Shown here piece by piece: positions 13,062 to 28,000 of a stretch of DNA of 64,000 nucleotides. The stretch comes from Chaetoderma sp. LZ-2023a. Its lineage: Eukaryota > Mollusca > Caudofoveata > Chaetodermatida > Chaetodermatidae. Where the stretch lies: contig CM067369.1 of NCBI GenBank assembly GCA_034401795.1, positions 185,692,936-185,756,935 of the forward strand, given 5' to 3'. Numbering within the stretch: position 1 is the stretch's first letter; every line of letters starts with the position of its first letter. Both the position numbers and the translations under genes were made by a program. The notes below the pieces were generated by a model. That model did no database searches, was not told where the DNA came from, and saw only the letters and a program-made list of their open reading frames with translations.

Positions 13062-16000
13062 GTAAGTACTGAATAAACTACTATTATCATGTGACATATA
13101 TACTGGGCTGACCCTTTAATGGTAAAACCGTCCAAAACAGGCCTTTGCAGTAGTCTTCAGAAATGTCCATTTGCAGACCAAGAGAAGACTTTTATATTTT
13201 TCCGCTGGAATTACTGGCTCGTTTATCATCGTCATTCAATTGGTAAATTTTCAAAAAAGGCCTTTTCGTCTGCAAATTGGCATTTTCTGTGAGGAAATAG
13301 AATTTTTCTTGATAGAATCTGCCCATTAACCCTTTAACCCTTGAATTAGTTAAAAAAAGAGAAGACTATTTTTGAAAATTTAACACTGGAATGACTGGCT
13401 CGTTTATTGAGCCAGTCCTTCCAGTGTTAAATTTTCAAAAATAGTCTTCTTGGTCCGCAAATGGACATTTCTCAAGACCACTGCAGAAGCCGTTTTTGGC
13501 TGATATGAGTCTTAAAGGGTTTAATCTATTCAGTGTGCAGAAAGTCACGTGTACCAATTTTTATTCCCACGGTTTTGGAAGAAAAGTGTCACCCAAACTC
13601 TGTCTGTCGGTGGGTGGGTGGGTGGGTGGGTGGGTGTGTTGGTCGGTCATTCGGCTTTTCAGTCAGTTGGCAACTCCTCTGAACCCATTGGACAGAATTC
13701 AACCAAATTTGCTATGTGCATTACCCATATGATTGCGGAGTGCAAGAGGACATTACATTTGGCTCCGCTCACAGGGGCGTCGGGGTGGTTCAAAAGGTCA
13801 AAGCAGTGAACGTGGAGCATTGCGATGACGCATCATGGACCATCCATTTTTTCTAGTTGTTTCATGTAATGTCGCCATTATAAGACTTGCTACAAAGTAA
13901 CACCTTAACACTCAGTCAGCCAAAAATGGCTTCTACAGTGGTATTAAGAAAATGTAAATTTGCAGACCAAGAGAAGACTATTTTTGAAATTTTACCACTA
14001 ATAACTTGCTCGATAACCGATGAACAAATTTAAGGCCTAAAGGGTTACACACATGCCGTGTGATGTATTAAAATAAATAAGTCATAATAAGAGGCTATAT
14101 ATATTGTTGCTTTGAAGTCAGTCCTGCTATTTTAGATTGGTTCAAATATTGATCAAGTACTGTGCTCCACTATTGTTGCCAGTGTAAGAGAGAACTCCGC
14201 CTGCTAGCTGGTACCATGGCATCTATTCAGTGATGTTTAACTGTCCGCCTGCTATATTTCTACAGACTACATTTTCCATTGGTGTTTAACTCTGGGTATG
14301 ATGAATATTTTTGAAAACAATTTGACTGAAAGTTGTTGGTGGCTTTTAGAGGCTTAAACTGTGGGCATAAATGTAATGAAACAAAATTAGCATATGATGA
14401 TTTCATTACGTACAAATTAATATAATTTTTATACCACGACAAAAGATTTGGCGAGGGTATTATGTAATAGCGCTGTCCGGGCAGGCGGTTGGTCGGTCGG
14501 GCGGGCAGGCATGCAGGCGACAGGGTGGTTTCCGGATGATAACTCCGTTACTGTTTGTCAGATCACATTGAAACTTCATAGGGTGGTTGGACTAGGTTTT
14601 GGGAAGAAACCTATGGAAATCGACAATGATCCAAAATCCAAGATGGCCGTCAGCCACCGGTGGCCGTCTTGAAACTTGGTTTCCGGATGATAATTGTTAC
14701 CGTTTGTCGGATCGCATTGAAACTTCATAAGGTAGTTGGACTCTTGGGAAGAAACCTATCGAAATCGACGATGGTCCAAAATCCAAGATGGCCACCAGCC
14801 ACCAGAGGCCATTTTGAAAATTGGTTTTCGGATGATAACTCGGTTACCATTTATCTGATTGCTTTGAAACTTCATGGAGTGATTGGACTAGGTCTGGGGA
14901 AGAAACTATCGAAATCGACAATGATTCTACATCCAAGATGACTGCCAGCCGCCGGTGGCCATCTTGAAGATTGGTTTCCAGATGATAACTCTATTATCTT
15001 TTATCGGATCACTATGAAACTTCATGTTTTTTTTCCGACTACCTCTGGGGAAGAACCCTATTGAAATTGGTGATGATCCGAATTCCAAGATGGCCACAAG
15101 CCACAGGCTGCCATCCTGAAAGTTGGTTTCTGGATACAATCAGTTTCGGCACAACTCAACTGACTCCGTTACCGTTTATCGGATCGCTCTGAAACTTCAT
15201 AGAGTGGTTAGACTAGACCATCTTGAAAGTTGGTTTCTGGATGATATCTCCGTTACCATTTATCGGATCACTTCATAGGGTCATTGGAATATGTCTGTTG
15301 AAGAAACTTCTCAAAATTTATGATAATCCAAACTCCAATATGGTCGCCAGTCAGTGGCGGCCATCTTGGAAATTGGTTTCCGGACGATACCTCCTTGACC
15401 ATTTAGCGGATCACTTTGACACTTCATAAGGATGACTGGTCTGGGTCTGAGGAAGAATAAATATTTTCTTATAGCTCTCATTCATTGGTTTGTCATCATG
15501 GCAGGTTATTATATATTATCTGCGCCATTTGCAGAGCTCTTGTTTGAGTTGTGAATTTGAATAAGGGACTCATGTCTCTATTTTAATTTCACAAGTTAAA
15601 AAATTATATTAATTTATATGGAATAAAATCATCATATTTAACACAATTTAAGCATCTAAAAGTATACAATTTTAACAATTTTATTTTCAAGCATTCTCGT
15701 GTGAATATGCACCTTTAATAAGAATTGAGAACTGGATTCATGCCAGACAATTTCATATAATAGTTACACAATTTTTGTCCTAACAATCATCATCTGTGAT
15801 CCCAATGATCCAAATGATTCAAATTCATCGTTGACTCGTTTTAGTCGCAGTACTCGTCGCAAGAAAAGCTCCACCAATTGCCATATCAGCCTACAGTGGA
15901 AGAGTTACATATCCTGACACAGCACTTCGGAGGCGAGCCACCACCTCTTCTTGGCTATGTCCCCGGTGGTCACCATCATCATAATCATCATCATCACCAC

Positions 16001-19000
16001 CATCATTTCGGAGGGATGGCACCACCAGGAGGCATAAGTTTGGATGATGATGGGCGTTTATCACCATTGCTACGGCCACGTTCCCGGAGTCTCAGGTATT
16101 GTGGCCATAGTCGATAGTTTTTTTATTTAACTTGCTTAGGACTTTATCTGAATATGAATTTGATCACCTGTAAGATCAATGCATTATAATTAGTTGGTCA
16201 TTAATTTGCATAGCTAAATTGCTATATTGCATGTCCACAAGTGCAAATAGAGGTAATTCAGGAAATTGATCGTGTACTTTATGTTAAAGCAGGCCGAAAA
16301 TGGCGTATTTTTAGTGGCCTTTGGAATCTTCTATTTGCAGAAAAGAAGAAGAATGTTTTAACATATACCAATAACAATCAAAGGGGGTCAAAGTATCGTA
16401 TGACTAGATGTTTAACCCTTTAACACATATATTTCATAAGAAAATTTAAATTTTCTCAAAGAGAATGCCCATGTGCAGACTAATAGAGGACTATTTTACA
16501 AAATTTACCACGATTGACTGGCTCGGTTATTGAGCCACTCATTCCAGTGGTAAATTTTCAAAATAGTTATCTTTTGGTGTGCAAATGGGCAATTCCAAAT
16601 ACTGCTGCAAAGGCTGTTTTTGGCTGTCATGAAGGTTAAAGGGTTAACGCAAGTTGCATCAGCGGACTATGTTCAAAATCGTATTTTCTATTCCTTAATT
16701 GGGTATTATCAGCACAAATTATGAATTACCTACTTTTGCAATTGGGATCATTAACCATTTCAAGACAATCATAAGGAACACTGTTGATTAATTTGAAAAT
16801 ACTCTGACTGGAAGCTGTGGTTGCCTATCGTAGGAACAGCTTCCAGTCAACCACTATTCACTATATTTATCAGAAATATTTCTTTCATCATTAAGTTGTC
16901 ATATCTGATCTACTGAAATAGTTAACCCTTTGGTTGTCAAGCCACCCAAAACAAGCATCTGCATTCGTCTTTTGTATTGTCTATTTGAAGGATTTTTTTG
17001 CTTTTCGAAAATTTGCTGTTGTAATAACTGTTTCCATTCATTAAATCGAACCAGTCATTACAGTGGTAAATTTTCAAAATGCTTTTTCTCTTGGGCTGCG
17101 AGTGTCCATTCATTAAGTAAAAATATCAATTTTCTTGACGACTATTGAGGACCAAAGGGTTTAAAATGCTTGATTAAAGCACCATATCATCACCATTTCA
17201 CTCACTAGATTATTAATTTGATTTTTTGTTTATTTCCATCTTATTGTCTCTTCTCATCTCAATATGTTGTCACAATTTCACTGACCAATTATCTTCAGCA
17301 ATGAAATTAGAAGATCTCTCGTACGAGAACAGAAAGCTATATAATTTGATTTCGCACTGACTACATGTATTATATGACATGTGTTTTGTCTCTAGTAGGA
17401 ATGACATTGTTTTTGGATAGCATTTAAGTTTCTAGTTGGTTCGCCAGTAGCTTGGTAGCGATTTCATTATTTATTTTCTGGCTTTGATAGATTTGAATCG
17501 GTTAGAGCCATGTAGCAATTGATGAATCCAGTTTCTCAGTCAATCATATGACATCACAATCAACTACCGTATTTCACATGTAGAGTGATGTCATAATCAA
17601 TTGCATCCTAAATGACTCGATTTAGGCCATCAAAGACGTTTAATAGCCTGCCAAGTTGTGCGAAATGGTGTGTCTACTATTTAATAAACATTCTGTTGAA
17701 TGTTTTGAAATTAATTTGACTGTGGGCTGTTGCTGCCTGTATGTTGCTGCCATAGGCAGCAACAGCACACAGTCAAATTAGTTTCAAGATGTTCAACAGC
17801 TTACCTGTATAGTTTTCTGGAAATTGAGATTCAGAGTGGTGGGAGCAATTGATCCCAACACGGGCAAAGCATGGGTGGAGCTTCTAGCTAGAGATGGGAG
17901 TGGCATAGCTAAAACTGGATTCCTCAATTTCATCATGTATGTGATAAGAATGTGAACGAAAGCATGTTTCATTATGGAATGTCGAAAATTTTCTTAGTAA
18001 GCGGTGCATAGAAATGACTCAATTCTCCGGCTACCATTTTGTGTTACACATTTCCTGGACATGATTATCAAAATATTGTGAAGCAAAATATGATGCACTA
18101 GTAGAAGTTACTGCCTCAAATCGACATAATTCCACTAAAATATGTGCTAAGAATCATGGCTACTTCTGTCAATAAAACTATTTTGCGCTAATTTTTCCCA
18201 ATTCTGGAGTAAGTTTCCCAAATGTGTGTACTCTTTAGGAAGTATTATTACATACTGATATGAACAGTAGAGTGGCTTTATTGCGGGATGAAATTAATTT
18301 CTACCAATCGGCATTTGATTTACAATGTCCTAAGCGAACACAAAAAGTTTTAAGTTAGCAACTTCTGGCATAGCAGCTCTTACACGTATCTATGACTTCA
18401 AAATGTGTCACTGGCGGCGAATGAACTATCATCGTTTAATGGTCAAGATTGGTCAAACAATCAAAACAATGGAATTTCCATTTGTAAGTGACAGGAGAAG
18501 AATATTCTTGACAAATTTACCACTGGAATAATGTTTCTATAGAGGATTCCAGTTTCTCAGTCAATCATATGACGTCATAATCAACTACATGATGTGTAGG
18601 ATGACGTGATAATCAATTATGTCATGAATGATGTAACTAAGTTCATCACGGACGCTTAATTGATGACATACTAAGTGTTGTTGTTCAAATTGTAGGTCTT
18701 TACTATTTAATAAACATGCTGTTGAATATTTGAAACTAATTTGACTGGGTGCAGCATAGGCAGTCATAGGCAGCAACAGCACCCAGTCAAATTAGTTTCA
18801 AAATATTCAAGAGATTACCTGTGTAGTTTTTTGGAAATTGATAGTCAGGGTGTTAAGGGATCGATCGATCCCAACACGGGCAAAGTGTGGATGGATATTA
18901 ACTAAAGATAGGCATAGCATAGCTAAAACTGGATTCCTGTATTAGACTGATTGACTTGAAATGCGGGAAATGTATGTAGACCTATGTATGCAAAATCACT

Positions 19001-22000
19001 ATAGTGGCGACTAACATCATTGCCTTTCTCAACTATGCTTAATTAACCCTTTAATGGTCAAATTTGGTGAAGAAAACCAAGATATTTGCTTATTGAATAT
19101 CCATTAGCAGGCTAACAGCAAAAACTATTTTTGAAATTTTACCACTGGAATGACTAGCTCGGTTATTGATCCAAGCATTCCAGTTGTAAGATTTAAAAAA
19201 AATATAGTCTCTTGGCCTACGAAAGAACATTCCTGAAGATTTGGGCAAGCTTGACCCTTAGATGGTTAAAATCATCATGTCTAATTAGACATCAGTTCTA
19301 TTGCTTAGAACTTTATATTCACGACTTTCCTGCACAATTCATCTACTACTAACTCTATTTCTGCGTCATTTATAGGGTATTTAGTTAGTCTTAAGATTAC
19401 TAGTAATATTTAAATAATGAGTTGATTTTTTTCTGCTAAACTTGCAGCTTGTCCTGGCTTGCTTTAGAGTAAGAATATCTCTTAGTTAAAACTGTCACGT
19501 AATAATTGTAAGATTTCCTGCATGCCGAAAACTACACATTTCACCCTGTATTCCATCGCAGATATATTTAGTATTTATTTGTTGTGAAAGCAGTTTGATT
19601 GAAACTTTGTTGCCCGAGGCAGAAGTAATTTTCATGCAAAGTGCTTTTCATATATTCACCATGCTCTTTGAGAAGACATATGGAATTCAGAATGTGTATG
19701 GTTAGTGCATGTTGTCCAAGTACGTTTAGCGCATGCAGTCTAATACAGAAGTTGAGATGTGTATTTAGCAGTTAGAGTCGTTAAATGGTTATCATTTTTT
19801 ATTAGTAGTTATTAGTCACACTTGCATTTATGTAAACCCACCTAAAACCCTTTAACCATTGAAATTTCATTAACCATTGAAATTTCGGTGTATCAATTTC
19901 AAAACAACTATACAGGAAAACTGTTGAATATTTTGAAACTAATTTCACTGGGAGCTGTTGTTGCCTATAAATTAGTTTCAAAATATTCAAGAGAATATTC
20001 CTTATATCAGAAAGACATTTTCATTTCTGATGTGCTATGGTTAAAACGTTAATGTTGTTATCGGTAATGAGCCTCTCATTGGTGGAAATCTCTACCTTAG
20101 CTTCAACGGAAACTTGAATATTCTGAAATTAATTTGACTTGAAATGCAGCAAAGGCTTCCAGTCCGGTTAATTTTGAATTATTCAACACAATATTTCGGT
20201 CATCGTGCACAATTTGTCGTCTCCATTTTTTGGCATCAAAGTTAGAATAAGTTACGTAACATATTTAATTTTATTAATGGGATTAATATCTGTTTTAAAC
20301 TGTTACTCTTTTAGAACACTATCTAAAGGTGACTTCTAATTAATATGGAATTGATGATACGGTATCATTGAGGTGTTTCTTCTGATAGATGGCTGTTCTA
20401 GGGTCATAATTAACAAGTGTTGTCACAGAATTGATGGTATTAATTATTAACCTGATTAACTCTAATTATATAGTGCCAGATGGTACGTAACTTGCATAAT
20501 TGTCATAGCTTTAAAATTATGTTCAATGAATTTGGAAAGCGTTGTCTTAAAAGGTGTACAATACTTGCAGTTATACATTTAGAAAATTAATAGGTGTTTT
20601 TTCGCTTAAAGACTAAGCTCTGTTTTAACCCTTTAATTGTCGAGCGGGCCAAAACCGGCATCTGCAGTGGTCTGGAGGAATGTCCATTTGCAGGACAAGA
20701 GAAAACAATTTTTGGAAATTTTCCACTGGAATGACTGGCTCGGTAACCGAGCCAGTCATTCCAGTGGTAAATCCTAAAAAATTGTCTTCCCTTGTCATGC
20801 AAATGTATATCCAATAAGTAAATATTTTAATTTTCTTGATAAAATTTGACCATTAAAGGGTTAAGCCAGCATTATTTAGTTTTGACAGTTTATCAGCAAA
20901 CCAGGTATAATTTGCAAATGTCAGCTTTATGCCATGGCCTATGTCTGTCATCTGTCCTTAAACTCTTTTATCATAAAGTTTTGTCTTCTAAAAGAGACTG
21001 GATAGACTGCAGGCAATCTCTAGCTTCTAATGATTTCACCTAGACCGTGCCGGAAGCACCTTAAAGTTATCCTGAATCAATAACATTAGGGACATATTTG
21101 CAAAATTTCAGTGACAATCGTCTTCTTCTGAGCCGTCATTTTACTTTGATTTTTGTAGCCACCATTATTTGGGATTCTATTGTTCGCGCTGTCTCGCCAA
21201 GTCCAGTATAAAACCATTCCAGTCGTGCTAATGATAGTCATTGTACTGTTGGTCTCTGAGGCGAGCTGATCTACCTGTATAGTGTGTAGTATTGCTAAGC
21301 GTATAGTAGTTCGATTCTAAATGTGTATTTTCTATTATAAACCGGAAATGTGGTAAGCTAGATATTTTATATAGCAATTTGACTGATAGCAGCAACAACT
21401 TTCCTTCAAATTATTCGCAAAATAATCACCAGAAAATACAAGTTCTACTATCTAATGTTTTGAAAACAATTTAACTGAAAATCGTTGCTTCATCAGCTTC
21501 CAAACCAGATTGTTTTCAAAATAATCAGTAGGACTATCGATCTAATAACACATTCTGATAATATTTCGAGCAATTCGATTGACAGTCGTTGCTGACTAAA
21601 TCAGCAACAACTTTATCAAATTGTTCCCAGAATAATCATTGCCAGGTTTTCAACGTCGTTAGCTAACATATGTACATACAATTCTGTAGACCTGTGTCCT
21701 ATACGTTTTGTAAGATCAGACGTAAAATACATTCAAAACTGCTCAGTCAGTAGGTAAGCATGTCACTTATGTCCATGTCATGCAGGTGCTTTGCTGACCT
21801 CATCTATGCAAATATTTTTCAAGGCGGTTCTCATGTTTATGACACAGGCCTAGCTAATTGTACAAACATGTATTAGCTAACAATATTGGTAGCTAGACAC
21901 TAATGAAGAATTTGATGACGTTGTTGCTGCCTTAGTCAGCAATGACTGCCAATCAAATTGCTAGAAATATCTAAAGAATGTATTACTACATTGAAAATCC

Positions 22001-25000
22001 TGCTGATTATTTTGATAACAATTTTGTTAAAAGTTGTTGCAGCAATGATTTTCAGTCAAATCATTTTCAAAATGTTAGCTAGTATTTTCTGCCTATTATT
22101 TCACAAATAATTTGAAGGAAAGTTGTTACTGCTATCACCAGGAGGCCAACATGTACAATGACTAGCATTAGGGTTAAGCACATTTGGCAGAAGTGAGAAC
22201 AATAGAATCCCAAATAATGGTGCCTGAAAATATCAAAGTAAACTGGCGGCTTAGAAGAAGACGATCGTCACTTAATTTTTCAAAATATTTACTATGATTT
22301 CTTAATGCTTCAGGATAACTAAGAGGCAAAGGCTGGCATCTGATCCTTTATAAAATACTGAAATATGATTGGTTACGCAGCAGGCACACAATATCTTGAA
22401 TTTTCACTTCAGAAAGTGCCTGTACATCCTTAACCATATTACGGCTATTTTTGAAATTTTAGGGCTGGAAATCCTGACTCGATAATTGAGCCAGTCATTC
22501 CAGTAATAAATAGTCTTTTGGCCTGTAAATGGACATTCACTGAGAAAGAAAAAATAAATTTTCTGAAGAATCTTGTCCATTAAATGGTTAAAATGGTGGT
22601 ATAGGAAGAGTAACATAGTATAAACCCTTTAAAACTTTAAGCCTTACATTTCTTCAAGAAAATTTCAATTGTCTCAAACAAAATGTCAATTTGCAAACCA
22701 AGAGAAGACTATTTTTGAAAGTTTACCACTGGAATTACTGGCTCAGTTATCAAGCCAGTCATTCCAGTTGTATATTTATAAAAAATTGTCTTCTCTTTGT
22801 CTGGAAATGGACATTTCTCAAGACCACTGCAAAGGCCATTTTTTTGCTGGTGAGTGTTAAAGGGTTAAACCTGACAGAGCAGAATTGACAAGTATTTTGT
22901 TAAATAGTTTGAAATTAATTTGACTGGGACCCTAACAGGATTCCGTCAAATTTGTTTTAAAATATTCAACAGCTTACCCTTTCTTTACCTGCCTTTTAAT
23001 TGAGGCACCAGAATTTCAGTGGTGTATGGGTTAATATTAACAGGAGGCCCACGGGCCTGCGACACTCACCTGAACCATTAGCATTTAATTCGACACAATA
23101 TATAATTTTCGAAAAATCAATCTCCTCCAAATCAAAATTCTCGCTTGATATCCTGAAGCCTAGCACCATAGGATCATTCCACCCAAATTTCGTTGAAATT
23201 GGCCTATTAATTAAGGAGTAGCATTTTAAATAGTTGTGGACATTTAAAAAAACCAAGTGTTTAAGGAGAGGGACTTTGACAATTTCCCTTAAATCTATTA
23301 TGTTCACCCCAAAACGTAGCCAAGCGAAATTCTGAAATTGAAGTGCTGGCGCCTACCATGATAGTGTCATTCTAGTTAAATTTGGTTGAAATCTGTCAAA
23401 TAACTAAAATTCCAGTAAATTTTTCATAAAATCTAATATTTTCACCTAAAAAATTTTACCAATCAAAATTCTGTATATAAATTCTGAAGCCTAGCCCCAT
23501 CGGGTCCTACCAGCCAAATTAAGTTGAAATCCGCTTAGCTGTTAATGAGGAGGAGCATTTTGACAATTTCCAATAAATCTTTCATAAAATCTAAGATTTT
23601 CATCTAAAAAATGGACCAATCAAAATTTTGTGTACATGTTTTGAAGCCTTCCCCCGTAGTGTCCTTCCAGCCAAATTAGGTTGAAATGGACCAAGCGGTT
23701 AATGAAGTCGTATTTTAAAGGTGAGCTAATAATAATTGAAGAAATAGTCAAATTTCAGCTTTGCTCTGGACATTCATACTAATAACTGTATCTAGGACTA
23801 ACTAGAAATGACTAATCGAGAGGGTGGGGAGAATGGAGAGGGATGGATAGGGGCAGAGAGATAGCAAATTATTTACATGTCATGTCAGTGTCATGTAAAT
23901 ACAGGATTTCAGAATTTATTCCATAATTTTAGAATTGTGGATCTACTTGTGTAAATGACATCATTATTGAGTCAGTGTGATTATAAATACAGGATTTCAG
24001 AATTGATTCCATAATTTCAGAATTGTGAATCTACTTTTGTAAATGACATCTTCATTGAATTTAAAAAGCCTTAGGATGTATGATTCTGATCTTTTGTCTC
24101 GCCAAAATATTAAATCTGATATAAGATAGGCTTACAGGTGATTAGTGGGCAAATTTTGTCTTTGATATAAAGAAATGCATTTATAGCTGCTGCTGCTGTT
24201 ATTTGTCAACTGTGATTAGCGTATGACGCAGGGTTCAGAGGGGGATATGGCTAGGGGTGTGTCAGTAACTAATATAGAGATTATGGGAATTTCCAATAAT
24301 TTTGTCCCAGTAAAATTATCTCATGAAATTGGTCTGGGGAGGATGAGATCCTATTGTTGACTGGCCATTAACCATTTAGCCGTTGAATTTCAGCATCTCA
24401 ATTTCAGGATGACTATACAGGAAAGCTGTTGACTATTTTGAAACTAATTCGACCAGAAGCTGTTGCTGCTTTATGCAGCAACAGCTGCCGGTCGATTTAG
24501 TTTCAATATATTCAATAGAATATTCCTTCTATGATAAAGAATTTCGCTGATTCTCATCAGTAAGGGTTACAGACTAGCACGTTGCAAATTATTGACTCAA
24601 CGATCACGGCTCGACTAAAATGTGTTACCTGGCTACTCTGGTATATAAGGGGAATTTTGGTGTTACGACTTGATACAAGATTATCGAGAGGCTTTTAGCA
24701 GCAGAACACTGAGCATTTTTCTTAGCCCTATCGGTTTACGATAGCTTTAAGGTAATGATATACTCATGTTTCCCAGTGTGTGGTTTGTCCATACCTCTCA
24801 TCAGTAAGATTTAGTATAGGTTCATGATCTATCAGCTTATTGCTTATTATATGTTGCTTTCAGCTAAATCATTACAAATGTATACATGTGTTTATGTGGT
24901 GCAGTTTTAGTTTGATCGATCATTAGTTATAAATTATCTGTCAGTGTTTAGTGTAACCGATGTTTGTAAGACTATTAGATTGGTTAGATTAATAGCATTT

Positions 25001-28000
25001 TACTCATTACGTAATTGAGTGCAGGCAGGTGAGAAGATTATAATTTGAATCGGTCCATGTTTGTGTGTCCCTGCGTGCATGCATATTTTTGTTTTGTCCG
25101 ATAACTTACATACAATTCAGACTGTTTAATGTCAGACCTACGTTTATCTCATGCCACACCCACATCTTTTGACTGACATCAGCTAGCAAATGACATACAT
25201 CACATAACCCTCAACATTTAACATGTTTAACCCTTTAATGGTCATACCAGCCAAAACCGGCCTCTGTTATGGTCTAGTGGAATGTCCATTTACAGGTCAA
25301 GAGAATATAATTTTTTTAAATTTTAGCACTAATGACTGGCTCGATAACCGAGCCAGTCATACCAGTGATAAATTTTCCAAAATTGTATTCTCTCGGCCTG
25401 AATTTGACTATTAAAGGGTTAAGGGGAAAATGTGGTCTGTCTGTGACAAAACTGGAAGGTGGTTGAATCAGCAAATTCTTTATCATAGAAGAAATATTGT
25501 TTGATGATGATGTCGGTTATGTGGGTAACAGATTTGATGCAGGATGCAATTGTATTCTTAGATATCCAACACTGTAAATTTAAGAGATATACATCCTGTC
25601 AAAATATGGTCTTTAGTAATGTCACAGTCATCTCTACCTTTGACCTTGAATAGTGACATCACTTTTTTCACCAAACTCTATTCTCTCACTAAAGCATGTG
25701 TCCAGGTTTATGTCCAATTGGGTGCACTTCAATTCTGTGATATAAGGTAATTGATCTTCACAGTTTATCCATCCATCATATGATGTCATAATCATCTACC
25801 TGACGTCTATGGTGACAGCATAATCATTACGTCATGAATGATTCGATTTAGTTGGTCTTAAACTCTTAATTGTCTAACACATTGTACGAATTGTATGTCT
25901 TTCCTATTTAATAATGATGCTGTTGAATGTTTTGACACTACTTTGATTAGGTGCTGTTGCTGCCATAGGCAGCAACAGCGCCCAGTCAAATTAGTTTCAA
26001 AATATTCAGCAGCTAATCTGTACACTTCTGGAAATTGATAGTCAAGGAGTTCAGCGATCGATTGATCCCAACATGACCGAGGTGTGGGTGGAGCTTAACT
26101 AGAAATAGCGAGGCATAGCTAAAACTGGAAAGGTCCATTAGAACTATTTGGTAAGCCAAATAATGTAACATGAAAAGAAATGTTTTAGCGAGATCACAAT
26201 GACCTTGACCTTTAACCTAATCACCTCACTGCCATTCTGTTGAATCATTTCAAAAATGTATATTGAAATAAGCAACTACTAATCTTCACTATTAACAAAA
26301 CAAAACATCAGTCACTAGTAAATTAATTAACATCATTGCCGAAAATTCTGCCCCTGCATTTTTGGTCAGTTTGATACTTCTTTGACCTTGACCTTTAACT
26401 TGAGTTACCTCAATAACGTTCTACAAAATCGTGTTAAGAAAAATTGGTTTATTGAATATATATATTTGTAGGCTAATTGAAGACTATTTTTGACACTGAA
26501 ATGAATGCCAGTCATTCCAGGGGTTAAATTCTGAAAAATAATCTTTTTTCCGACAAATGGGCATTGCTCAAAACCACTCCAAAAGGCTGTATTGGAAAAT
26601 CTTACCAGTAGATGGTTAATATAGGTCTGAATGTGTCCCTATCTAGTCTCAATGCTGAGAAGTAATAGTCTCCGGTCAAATTACTCTTTAAAACTTTGAA
26701 TGTGGCTTGGACTTTCCTCTTTGCTGTTAATTTGGTGGGATGAAAGCAGAAAGTGTAATATTGATTTTTTTGGGCTTACTAGTTGAAATGAATTTGAAAA
26801 TTGCTCTACATTTTACTTTGAAAGGTTAAAATACTATATATTTCATGTGGACATGTTTTGTGTTGTTTTTTGCAGTAGTCCGGCGCGTGTGATTGGTGGT
26901 GATTCCGAAATACAGCTCATGAACAGCATGTATAAAGAACGATTTCCAAAGGTGAATGCCAATCAATTAAAAGACATAATGTAATGACACAGACACATAA
27001 AACAACAATAAGAAATAAGTACATAACTTACCCCTTCATGGTCAAATTTGGTCAAGAAAATTTCAATTTTCTCTTAGAAAATGCCCATTTGCACACTAAG
27101 AGAAGACTATTTTTTTTTAATTTACCGCTGAATGACTGGCTCGATTATCGAGCCAGTCATTCAAGTAGTAAATTTTCAAAAACACTTCCCTTGGTCTGCA
27201 AATGGTCATTTCCCAGGAACACTGTAGAGGTCAGCTTTGGCCAGCTTGACCTTAAAGGGTTATGACCAAATACAATCCAGCAAAGAAACTTTCTTAATTC
27301 CAGTCAAGTTGAACAAGATTTAATCCAGAATTCAAATTAACTGTAACTGATTAATATATAAGTCAGTAGGTCGGTCAGTCAGTCAGTTTCCTATATTACT
27401 GACACTAATGCAAACTTAGCCAGATATCTGTCATTGGGTGACCCGGGGTACGATAATCACTAGAACATGACCACGTTTATATGGAGCAACTCTTGCTCAG
27501 CATTCAACTCTTCCTATCCAGACTTTTCGATTTTCATGACAGAATGACGTCATTTTGTGCTTGTCGTCAGCTAACAAGTGACATTGATGATGATGATGAT
27601 GTCTTGAATAACAGATTGGATCCCTCCATTAGGTTTCAGGTCACAGCTAAGATAACAGATTATGCAAAACAAGTAAAGCAGCTGAGGTTGAGCTTACTAA
27701 GTTATGTATATTGATTTTCGTTTCCAGGCAGCAAGTCAGATGGAAGATCGACTGCAGAAATTTCTGGACGCAAATCAAACCCTGGATCTTGCTCAAGAAT
27801 CAGATGCTATTGGCAGATTTATTCACCATCAAGTTGTGGAGTTGGCGAGAGATTGTTTACAGAAATCTCAGGATAAGCTCATCACATGCATATATTTTTA
27901 TGAACTTTCAGATAATTTGGAAAAACTTTTGCTAGACGTAAGGATTTAATGCCACATTTATATTGTATTTCGAATACAAATATAATAAATGTTTAATTTT

